From: CAZUVQ01 sp964623915
Lineage (GTDB): Bacteria > Bacillota > Clostridia > UMGS1883 > UMGS1540
Assembly (NCBI GenBank): GCA_964623915.1
Contig: CAZUVQ010000042.1
Location: forward strand, 1-14,514
Length of the DNA: 14,514 nt
Reading direction: 5' to 3'
How positions within the stretch are numbered: position 1 is the stretch's first letter; each line of letters begins with the position of its first letter. The position numbers and the translations under genes are program-made. This document shows, one piece after another, positions 7,803-14,514 of this stretch. The notes below the pieces were generated by a model, which ran no database searches, was not told where the DNA came from, and saw only the letters and a list, made by a program, of their open reading frames with translations.

Positions 7803-9094
7803 TCTGACACCTCAATTTCATCTGCGCTTAACGCTTTATTGTATATTGTGACACTCTTAAATGTAACAGAACCGCCATAGCCAGCAGCAAAATCAGAAAG
7901 CGCTATGCTGTCAGCAAGAGAGGAGGTAGAGCGCAACTCTTTAGACGACATGAGCGTTCCGTTGACATACCAAGACATAAGAGAAGCTTCATTGTCAATT
8001 ACTATTGTATTAACACCGCTTAATGCTTGCGTTGCGGTAACTGTCGGGCGCCATGTTGTAAGCGCAGCTCCTCCCCATTTCAGATAAAGGTTTGTTGTAT
8101 CTTTTTCCTGATATATAACAAAGCTTTCATTTGGTGACGACATAACTGCACATTTTTTCCCTGCAACTGCTGCAATACTTTCAAGTTTAAATTGAATTGT
8201 GCAGTTGTAGGAATTAATGGCATCACATACTTTCTGTGACAGATATGAACTTGTTTCAGGGTTTTCTGACCCACCCGTTGAGAACAAACCACTGCTTATC
8301 CAAAGATTACTCGGATTAATAACCAGCGGAATATCGTTTCCGTAGCCACTCAAATCAGCCCATATTTCGGCCTTGTTATCAAATATGTTGCGTCCGGTAT
8401 TATCGTTATAATCCACATGCATAATTACATTCGCATCTTTTATAGGACGCGGTTGTTGATTTGTAGTGTTGCAATCTATACTTATTGTACGCTTATTGCC
8501 AAATTGTGAAGTTACATCCACCTTTACAACACCGGGAATATAAATTCTTTTTATTGATATTGCCGTTGTACCATCCTTGGGAACTGCTTTTATATCTGCT
8601 GTCGGAGTGTTTATTGTAATAGCATAAGAGTTTTCTGAGTTTGAAAAGCCCTCAAGCCTTTTTCCGTTTACAGATATATATGAAATGTCAGTGGAATCAG
8701 CGAGCATAATTGAAGGACTGATATATGCTCTTTTTAAATCGGATAATGTAAGGCAATTGGCAACCACTTCCAATCCCACGGAATTTATATCAATTTTTGT
8801 TGATAAGGTTGTGGATTCTCCTGTGCCAACCGCTGCTCTGGATATAAATATATCTGTCATTCTCCCTTGCTCGTAGCAACCAGCTACGAGCAAAACATCT
8901 TTTTCTTCTTCCGATATGTTATTCACCGTAACAGTTGCAAAAACCTCATCGCCCACATTGGGATAGCTTTGAATAAGTGCACCGTTACCGTTTACAAAAG
9001 TAACATTGGAAAAATCAAGATCATCTGCATATGCAACCCCGTTGACGGCAAGCAATGTAAATAATATTGATATAAACAACAAAAGCTTTCTCAA
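7799..9094 (-). CDS. Secreted LamG-domain (concanavalin A-like) protein with cadherin-like beta-sandwich
   Basis: This exported protein is probably a carbohydrate or surface binder. From the TTG at 9094 it has 431 residues. The signal peptide is MRKLLLFISILFTLLAV ending in AYA-DD. A beta-sandwich (about residues 27-128) follows, then a cadherin-like module (about 136-208; SVNGKRLEGF then a Tyr-containing strand), then a LamG-like jelly-roll (about 222-427) that starts NVIMHVDYND and ends with the family-typical IYNKALSADEI. No catalytic residues of a glycanase were recognised. A GTG at 9103 gives three more residues but lies inside the Shine-Dalgarno sequence. The TTG at 9094 sits 8 bases after AAGGAG (9103-9108), so I prefer it. 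The gene follows the lyase stop almost directly and shares ATGA with the SLH gene, so all three are probably made together. The alternative, that LamG has a catalytic role, cannot be excluded. Confidence 0.88.
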   Translation of the reverse strand: MRKLLLFISILFTLLAVNGVAYADDLDFSNVTFVNGNGALIQSYPNVGDEVFATVTVNNISEEEKDVLLVAGCYEQGRMTDIFISRAAVGTGESTTLSTKIDINSVGLEVVANCLTLSDLKRAYISPSIMLADSTDISYISVNGKRLEGFSNSENSYAITINTPTADIKAVPKDGTTAISIKRIYIPGVVKVDVTSQFGNKRTISIDCNTTNQQPRPIKDANVIMHVDYNDNTGRNIFDNKAEIWADLSGYGNDIPLVINPSNLWISSGLFSTGGSENPETSSYLSQKVCDAINSYNCTIQFKLESIAAVAGKKCAVMSSPNESFVIYQEKDTTNLYLKWGGAALTTWRPTVTATQALSGVNTIVIDNEASLMSWYVNGTLMSSKELRSTSSLADSIALSDFAAGYGGSVTFKSVTIYNKALSADEIEVSE

Positions 9095-9102
9095 ATAACT
9101 CA

Positions 9103-9108
9103 CTCCTT
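9103..9108 (-). promoter_or_regulatory. Shine-Dalgarno site of the LamG gene, overlapping the lyase stop codon
   Basis: The minus strand reads AAGGAG here. Its first two bases are the last two of the lyase TAA (9107-9109). Eight bases separate it from the TTG at 9094, ideal spacing, whereas the GTG at 9103 overlaps the site and cannot use it. The arrangement decides the LamG start and implies coupling to termination of lyase translation. Confidence 0.65.
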
Positions 9109-12100
9109 ATTTTGTCTTAAATCTTATTTCTTTTATGGCGTTCCAATCACTAATATTACTTCCGTTAGCAACATAGCGCACATATTTAGCATTAACCGGC
9201 AGCTCAAAATCAAAGATCTCCCATACTATTGCTTCAAGGCTACCGTCACTGTTTCCGCTGTAAACGGTTTTAAAATCCACACCGTCGGCAGAAACTTGTA
9301 TTTCAAATAAAGCATTTCTTGAGCTGTTTGGATTGAACAAGATTTCCGCAGCTGTCAAAGTATATTGCTTGTCAAACTCGTAATCAACATATCTTCCTTT
9401 GCCAAGTGATGCCCAAATTGTTGAGCCATCACCATCAATTGAGTTTGTTGCCACATTCCCACCATCAACAGGGTTGGGATCCGGCTTAACCGACGCAAAG
9501 CGCGCGTAACCGGTTTCAGGAAGGGTATAATCCTCCGGCGGTGTAGTAACAAATGCAGTATTGCTAAACCCGTCCCATGTCAAGGTACATCCAAAAATCT
9601 CAACAAAATCACGCAGCGGAACCATTAGCTCGCCGTCCTTTTCAAAAACAACCGTAGTTAATGTTACCTCGCCATTGCTTGAGGAAATAACATTGGAATC
9701 TTTCGTAATTGAAGCGGTTATTTTGCCTTTGTTTACCACTGTTTTTCCGTCAACATTCTCACTTGCTAATTTCAAGTATTTTACCAGCGGACTTAACGGA
9801 GTCATAAACTTACCATCAACATTTTGCGGTTCAATTTTATTAAATACATAATAACCATTTATCTTATACTTATAAAATACATTGTCTTCAAGTATTAGAG
9901 AGTCGTCGTTTTCAACATCTGATGAATCACAAGGTTCTATGTATTTTGCGGTTATATTACCTGTTGCGGTAAACGAAAGCACGCCGCCCTCATGTGTTAC
10001 ACAAAGCTGCTGTGTTCCGTCGGCGGTCGTTACCTCCCAGTTTCCGGGCTTTAAATCACATATAGTATATTTAAGCTCTCCTGCTTGCGGTGCCGGAATT
10101 GCAATATCCGAATAAATTTCTTTTCCGCTTTTAGAGAAGGCAACCACCCTGTCGCTGATTTGCGCACCGTAGAGCAAATTGGTATCTATAAGCTTAACCT
10201 GCTTGTAGAACTCTTTATCGTTATCGCTTACCTGCATAATATTCAAGAAATAATCTGTATCCGCTTCTTTTTTTGGAGAAAGCTCAATTCGCCATGTGCT
10301 TCCCTCGTCAGTTTGCGTATTTGCAGGATATCCCGTATAATCGACACCGCGTACATTTGACCAGCCATCCTCACCGCCCACCTTGGTTATTACGGCATTA
10401 TCCGCCTTTGGCAGTAGTGTATCAACCGTCATTTTGCCGTTATATGCATTTGCAGACACTTTACTTGCATATGTCCTTGCAAATATCGTTTGATTTCCGT
10501 TTATAACGGGTTCCTCTAAACCGTGCAAAAGCCACGTCTTTTTAAAGGATGGATTTGACGATACCACCTTGTCAAATACAATCAGCGCACCCGGGACATC
10601 TTCGTCAAATAAATTCAGGAACATAAATGAACGTTTAAACTCCTTTACCTTTGATGTATACGCGTTTGTAATATCTCCCTTTAAATATGTATAGGCAGGA
10701 GTTATCGGTGACGAAGGGTCAATTTCCTGTTTTTCAACAGTTGCTACTCGTGCATCACCTTCTAAAACACTATTTAGCGTAGAAAACTCAGAGTAATTAT
10801 TTATCGCTCTCTGACCTCCATCGTTAATGTTAGCTGGTGACGTAGAATTTGCTAAAGGCTCAGACGGGTCGAATACCAGCATACTATTATGCGCAATAGT
10901 ATGTGTCATATACATATTGTAATGTATAGAGCCGTAATTTGTTCCGCCCGTAATTCTTTCGCCTGTAGCCCCCTGATAAACACCGGAATCACTTGCCAAA
11001 ATCCCCTTATAGTAAAGCTGGAAATGTCCCGCGTCACTATGCTGATGATTATTAACCTTCATACCGCCTATCTTCATTTGGGCAACCACACTGTTACAAT
11101 CAACGCCATCCCCCCAGCCGGTGCGTGCTATACTCATTCCGGTAGGGTCGGCAAAATGACGGCTGAGTGGCAGATTATCAGGTGATTTTATAGGTACATC
11201 AGGATCATTTATAACAAGTGTCATCACTGCGGAATCCTCGTAAAATCCCTTAAAATCCTTTTGCTGTTTGGCAAATTCACCTTTAAGGTATGAATCTGCA
11301 CCTATGGCGCTGTCAAGGATATAGCTTGTAGAATTATCGGTCCAATAGGTCCACATTTTGTTTGTATCTGAATATGTATCGCCGTCACGCAAATACTGTC
11401 CGTCCGGACGGCGCATATAAAGCATACCATATGATACATTATATAAATCTTCGGTAATATAAGGGTCCGGGGCACCCATTCCCTTTATAAGAACATGTGA
11501 CCAGCTGTCCCATCTATGTCTGTATAGTCCGTAGCTGTCCCCCTGCATATTGTAATGGCTTTTGTGAAAATATTTTCTGGCAGGCACATGTTCCTGATAA
11601 AATCTGCCGCCGACAACCTGCCATATATCAGGCCGCTCATCATAAACGGCAATTGCAAATGCAAGCAAATCTTTTAATAGCTGTGCCTCACTGCCGTGAC
11701 CAACAACCGCTCCTTGCTTTGTAGGAGGCCATCCGATTTCCATACCATTGGCAAAGACCTCGCAGGCATCAATTATTCTATCTTTCTGTGTGCCGGTCAG
11801 CAAATCATAACACCAATCATAAACCTCGGACACAACATATATAACCACGCCTGCGTTTCGCGTAAAATTGCCACTTGAGCCTTCAACATCGCAGGAGTCC
11901 AGATAGTTCAAAATTGCTTCAGCCGCAATATGACCGCTCTCCTCATTCCCGTTTATTGCATAGTCAAATGCAAACGCTTCGATTTTGTTAAGCATTTTAA
12001 GGTCATATTTATCAACAATACCGTCTACCGGTTCTGACTTCCTTTCATTAAGCCATGCAACAGCATTTAAGTTTTGCTGCTTTTTCATGTTTTCCTTAAT

Positions 12101-13234
12101 CCGCGCAACATCGCTTTTGCGGAACAAAACACGCGGGTGTTCATTGGGGGGAGTGACGGGAGGTGCATCATAATTTGCGATTATGGAAGGTTTAGCACTC
12201 TTTCCGTCCATGTTTCCCGTTCTGCCGACCGGCGTAACCTTTTGGTTGGTAATAATAATATTATCAAGAGAGGCACCTGGCTCGCGGGAATACAGACGCA
12301 GGACGTTTTCCACCCCTGCTTCAGTCTTTACCGCCAACATTTTAAACCACGCAAAACCATCCGTCGCAGTATAATAAAAACCTTCGTATTTTCCGTTGTT
12401 CACTGCGACAAAAACGCTGTCCTGACCTCCGTCCACCGCGTGTGCTCTTAGCCATATTGTATAAGTACCTGATTTTTCGCATATAAACTTAAATTCAACG
12501 TGACCCTGTGTTCCTGCGGCGGGCATATTTTTGTATGCGGAACGGCTGGCAATTCCCCTTGTTCCGGAAGCTTTTTTGTTTAATACAAACCCATACGGCT
12601 CACATACCGTTGCGTCCTCCGTCTCAATTATCCCCGTATCAACTATAACTGGAACGCTCTTCTGCTCGCTCACAATCTTATATAAGCTTGTTGAAGATTT
12701 AACCCATTTTTCTGCACCTTCTAATTCCTCCGGAGGTGTATCAGAGCCTGATGTAATGTATAGTGCATCAAACCAGCCACTGTATTCACAATGGTTTATC
12801 TGTAGTTTGTTAATACCTTCGTTTAAACTTGTAGTGGTAAGTTCTATCCAGGCAAAGCCATCCGGTGTTGCACCTTGCTCACATAATTCCCACTGTTCCA
12901 TATTAAAGCGGTAAAAGAAAGCATCATAAGAGTCTGAAGAAAAATACACACGTATAAAAACATGATACTCATTCGTTTTCGGTATATTTATAAGCCATGA
13001 AACATCTTCAATTTTAATACTGCTGCTATTTAAAACTTTAGCTGCAGTGCTTTTAAGATATACCCCTCCGCTTGCGCGATTATCATTGTGTCTTTGAATT
13101 GCATTGTTTATGATTCCGTCCTCAGCTTCGATAACTGTATTGACATCGAAAGCATCAACGCTTGCCGCTTTGCAAGGGGAAAAGAGTAAAAGAACGGCCA
13201 TTATAACTGACAAATATCTTTTATTGCATATCAT
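9107..13234 (-). CDS. Secreted multidomain heparinase II/III-family polysaccharide lyase (PL21-like)
   Basis: This exported enzyme of 1375 residues probably cleaves a uronic-acid polysaccharide by beta-elimination. Order of parts: signal peptide (1-24); two CBM6/35-like beta-sandwiches (about 33-161, beginning VIEAEDG; 201-330, beginning IIETEDA); an alpha/alpha-toroid (from HPRVLF, 366-371, to about 690); a heparinase II/III beta-sandwich (about 690-1100); a copper-amine-oxidase-N-like module (about 1136-1231; MVPLRDFVEIFG at 1204-1215); and an F5/8C (CBM32-like) module (about 1240-1373). The residues H513, E516, Y568, R572, N729, H730 and the zinc-ligand candidates H732, D749, H782 match, mostly with identical spacing, those I recall for Pedobacter heparinus heparinase II. 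That enzyme has about 770 residues, so most of the extra length is binding modules. The ATG at 13234 is the first in frame after a TGA, with AGGA 10 bases upstream. The P-C of the signal region is not a proper lipobox. Fold certain; the substrate (heparan sulfate-like or another uronate polymer) is inferred. Confidence 0.92.
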   Translation of the reverse strand: MICNKRYLSVIMAVLLLFSPCKAASVDAFDVNTVIEAEDGIINNAIQRHNDNRASGGVYLKSTAAKVLNSSSIKIEDVSWLINIPKTNEYHVFIRVYFSSDSYDAFFYRFNMEQWELCEQGATPDGFAWIELTTTSLNEGINKLQINHCEYSGWFDALYITSGSDTPPEELEGAEKWVKSSTSLYKIVSEQKSVPVIVDTGIIETEDATVCEPYGFVLNKKASGTRGIASRSAYKNMPAAGTQGHVEFKFICEKSGTYTIWLRAHAVDGGQDSVFVAVNNGKYEGFYYTATDGFAWFKMLAVKTEAGVENVLRLYSREPGASLDNIIITNQKVTPVGRTGNMDGKSAKPSIIANYDAPPVTPPNEHPRVLFRKSDVARIKENMKKQQNLNAVAWLNERKSEPVDGIVDKYDLKMLNKIEAFAFDYAINGNEESGHIAAEAILNYLDSCDVEGSSGNFTRNAGVVIYVVSEVYDWCYDLLTGTQKDRIIDACEVFANGMEIGWPPTKQGAVVGHGSEAQLLKDLLAFAIAVYDERPDIWQVVGGRFYQEHVPARKYFHKSHYNMQGDSYGLYRHRWDSWSHVLIKGMGAPDPYITEDLYNVSYGMLYMRRPDGQYLRDGDTYSDTNKMWTYWTDNSTSYILDSAIGADSYLKGEFAKQQKDFKGFYEDSAVMTLVINDPDVPIKSPDNLPLSRHFADPTGMSIARTGWGDGVDCNSVVAQMKIGGMKVNNHQHSDAGHFQLYYKGILASDSGVYQGATGERITGGTNYGSIHYNMYMTHTIAHNSMLVFDPSEPLANSTSPANINDGGQRAINNYSEFSTLNSVLEGDARVATVEKQEIDPSSPITPAYTYLKGDITNAYTSKVKEFKRSFMFLNLFDEDVPGALIVFDKVVSSNPSFKKTWLLHGLEEPVINGNQTIFARTYASKVSANAYNGKMTVDTLLPKADNAVITKVGGEDGWSNVRGVDYTGYPANTQTDEGSTWRIELSPKKEADTDYFLNIMQVSDNDKEFYKQVKLIDTNLLYGAQISDRVVAFSKSGKEIYSDIAIPAPQAGELKYTICDLKPGNWEVTTADGTQQLCVTHEGGVLSFTATGNITAKYIEPCDSSDVENDDSLILEDNVFYKYKINGYYVFNKIEPQNVDGKFMTPLSPLVKYLKLASENVDGKTVVNKGKITASITKDSNVISSSNGEVTLTTVVFEKDGELMVPLRDFVEIFGCTLTWDGFSNTAFVTTPPEDYTLPETGYARFASVKPDPNPVDGGNVATNSIDGDGSTIWASLGKGRYVDYEFDKQYTLTAAEILFNPNSSRNALFEIQVSADGVDFKTVYSGNSDGSLEAIVWEIFDFELPVNAKYVRYVANGSNISDWNAIKEIRFKTK

Positions 13235-13260
13235 GTTTCATATTTCCTTTCGCATAATCA

Positions 13261-13313
13261 TGGCAGAACCCGGTCGATATAAATATAATACCACAACCGG
13301 CCAGGCTCTGCCA
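13261..13313. repeat. Interrupted inverted repeat between the paralogue and the lyase gene
   Basis: TGGCAGA (13261-13267) pairs with TCTGCCA (13307-13313), and inside these CCGGT (13270-13274) pairs with ACCGG (13296-13300), leaving a 21-base AT-rich loop and a small internal loop. No T-run follows on the minus strand, so it is not a normal terminator of the gene ending at 13328. Its right arm overlaps the candidate -35 of the lyase promoter and the left arm lies in the leader, so it could be an operator pair or an RNA hairpin. Confidence 0.5.
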
Positions 13314-13314
13314 A
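13278..13314 (-). promoter_or_regulatory. Candidate sigma-A promoter for the lyase-LamG-SLH unit
   Basis: The minus strand has TTGGCA (13309-13314) as a -35, an 18-bp spacer, and TATTAT (13285-13290) as a -10 preceded by TGG, an extended -10. The predicted start near 13278 gives a leader of about 45 bases with an AGGA ribosome binding site before the ATG at 13234. This is the best promoter-like sequence I found in the window. The inverted repeat at 13261-13313 overlies it, which could make it regulated. Confidence 0.5.
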
Positions 13315-13327
13315 CCCTAATTTACTG

Positions 13328-14514
13328 CTACTGTAATAAAATATCGCTTAAAGTGTATGTAGCGTTATATAGTGATGGTCTTAAAGTGCCCATTTCCCAG
13401 ACAAATATCTTTACTGTAGTTTTAGTCGGAAATTCACCGCCGCTTATTACAAATTCGTTTTCACCGTCTGCATAATTGCCCATTACCAGCTTTATTAAAT
13501 TACCGTCACTGTTGTACAGCCCTATTAATGATTTAAGCTTTGTATAAGGAGTTGAAAAGTTAATGCCCGTCGTGGTTGCGATATGTAAATCACTTCCATC
13601 GTATGCGGCATAAACATCGCTTATTGATACAATGCTATTTGTTAAATCCCACTGTAATACTACAGGCATTAACGCATCTGTAGTTGTGATAGAGCCCGGT
13701 CCGTATATTGTTACGGTTTCTCCTGCCTCAAAATGCTTTGTATATGCGTATGTAAGCTTAGCGTTACCTTTTACATGAGTATTATTGGAAATGCTTCCTG
13801 TTATACCCGGTGATGACGTTCTGAACAGATTATTTCCGCTTAAATTAGAGCCATTTGAACATATCCACTTGTACGCCATTGCAAAATAATCGATATTAGC
13901 GTAATCATTTTTGCTTGTAGGCGAAGTGAATGTTGTTATACCATGTGCAGCGGTTCCGTTGTTTTTAAGCGTCCAACCGGTTGCATAAACAGAGTTTTCA
14001 CTTGCCGGAGTTGAAAGCATAACAGCCACGGTGCCCGGTTGCTCTGCCGTAAAGCTGAAGAATTCACCTGTGCTTCCATTTGCGGTACTTCCTGCTACAG
14101 ACATCGTATCCCATGGCAGCATAAACATACTTGAACCTTCAAGTGACTTTGAGGCGTTACCCATAGCATAAATCCTTACAGGATCGCCTATGGAATCCAG
14201 CAGCGTTCCGTTGTCGTTAAATACCGCAGCACCGCCGACAAAGCAAACATTTCCGTCTGTAAAACCGTCTGCCTGCGTAAACGATGTTAGCCGAGGCTGT
14301 CTTGATGTAAAGTTAATTGTATATGTTGTTATTGTGCCCAGAGTATCGGTGAATTCAACAATAGCCCTTCCTTCCTCGTTTTTAATCGGTATTCTCTTGT
14401 TGTTGGCAAGCCTTGGTACCTGCCACTGAGCTGCAGCATATGTCCCCAAAGTTTTTGTGTGGAAATCACCTAACAGACCAGCGGGTGCAGTTGTCGAATA
14501 ATCGGTTCCTGTTC
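13328..14514 (-). CDS. Secreted modular beta-sandwich protein, 5' end cut by window edge (paralogue of the gene at 1-1229)
   Basis: The frame ends at TAG 13328-13330 and stays open to the right edge, giving 394 visible residues; the true start lies outside. A TTG at 14449 could be read as a start, but the frame continues upstream without a stop, no ribosome binding site precedes it, and it falls inside the region matching residues 90-150 of the paralogue, so it is internal. Shared blocks with that paralogue include FTDGNV, GSSMF-LPW, EFFSFTA, ITTFTSP, DYFAMAYKWIC and NNTHVK. After this domain comes an Ig-like C-terminal module of about 100 residues with TVKIFVWEMGTLRP near its end, a motif I associate with the C-termini of modular clostridial carbohydrate-active and surface proteins. 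No catalytic motif was recognised. It lies 93 bases upstream of the lyase gene, so it may be part of the same surface system. Function unknown. Confidence 0.9.
   Translation of the reverse strand, partial: TGTDYSTTAPAGLLGDFHTKTLGTYAAAQWQVPRLANNKRIPIKNEEGRAIVEFTDTLGTITTYTINFTSRQPRLTSFTQADGFTDGNVCFVGGAAVFNDNGTLLDSIGDPVRIYAMGNASKSLEGSSMFMLPWDTMSVAGSTANGSTGEFFSFTAEQPGTVAVMLSTPASENSVYATGWTLKNNGTAAHGITTFTSPTSKNDYANIDYFAMAYKWICSNGSNLSGNNLFRTSSPGITGSISNNTHVKGNAKLTYAYTKHFEAGETVTIYGPGSITTTDALMPVVLQWDLTNSIVSISDVYAAYDGSDLHIATTTGINFSTPYTKLKSLIGLYNSDGNLIKLVMGNYADGENEFVISGGEFPTKTTVKIFVWEMGTLRPSLYNATYTLSDILLQ

Noticed and set aside
8080..8292. Short minus-strand frame inside the LamG gene
   Set aside because: It is in another frame of the same strand, within the LamG domain coding sequence, with no ribosome binding site; a shadow.
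12074..12451. 125-codon and neighbouring open frames on the plus strand inside the lyase gene
   Set aside because: These are shadows of a coding region with clear domains and active-site residues; no start signals or coding character were seen.
13160..13180. Possible lipoprotein lipobox (F-S-P-C) in the lyase signal region
   Set aside because: Proline directly before the cysteine does not fit the lipobox consensus; an ordinary Sec signal with cleavage near K-A-A-S is more likely.
14430..14449. TTG at 14449 as the start of the right-edge gene
   Set aside because: The frame is open upstream to the window edge, no ribosome binding site precedes the TTG, and the residues around it align with the interior of the paralogue, so the gene is 5'-truncated by the window.

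Overview
The window is part of a single-direction gene cluster: every gene I can support lies on the minus strand, so transcription runs from right to left. S-layer homology (SLH) domains, strong AGGAG-type ribosome binding sites, AT-rich codon use and large modular secreted proteins suggest a Gram-positive anaerobe of the Clostridia/Firmicutes type, perhaps from a gut or plant-degrading community. This is inference; no rRNA or other phylogenetic marker is present.

In order of transcription: (i) the 3' part of a secreted modular protein of unknown function (13328-14514, 5' end outside the window); (ii) a 93-bp gap holding a good promoter candidate and an inverted repeat; (iii) a 1375-residue secreted heparinase II/III-type polysaccharide lyase with two N-terminal carbohydrate-binding-like modules and C-terminal copper-amine-oxidase-N-like and F5/8C modules (9107-13234); (iv) a secreted LamG-domain protein (7799-9094); (v) a 1456-residue SLH protein (3432-7802); (vi) a D-2-hydroxyacid dehydrogenase (2346-3341); (vii) a xylose-isomerase-like TIM-barrel protein (1531-2334); (viii) a 300-bp gap with a decayed C-terminal fragment of an ABC solute-binding protein and promoter-like elements; (ix) the 5' part of a second secreted modular protein, a close paralogue of the first (1-1229, 3' end outside the window).

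Genes iii-v are tightly packed: the LamG gene's Shine-Dalgarno sequence overlaps the lyase stop, and LamG and SLH overlap by ATGA. They probably form one translationally coupled unit that makes an extracellular lyase, a possible glycan-binding partner and a cell-wall-anchored surface protein. The dehydrogenase and isomerase, also tightly coupled to each other, could process a sugar or sugar acid derived from the same substrate. The solute-binding-protein relic suggests an ABC sugar importer once sat in the locus.

The most informative observation is that the lyase keeps, at matching relative spacing, the full set of catalytic and zinc-site residues I recall for Pedobacter heparinus heparinase II (PL21), inside a much larger and unusual domain architecture. 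The locus reads as a Gram-positive surface uronic-acid-polysaccharide utilisation cluster. No glycosyl hydrolase, sulfatase, transporter permease or regulator gene is in view, so the substrate stays open. I saw no tRNA, rRNA, CRISPR array, insertion sequence or clear rho-independent terminator.
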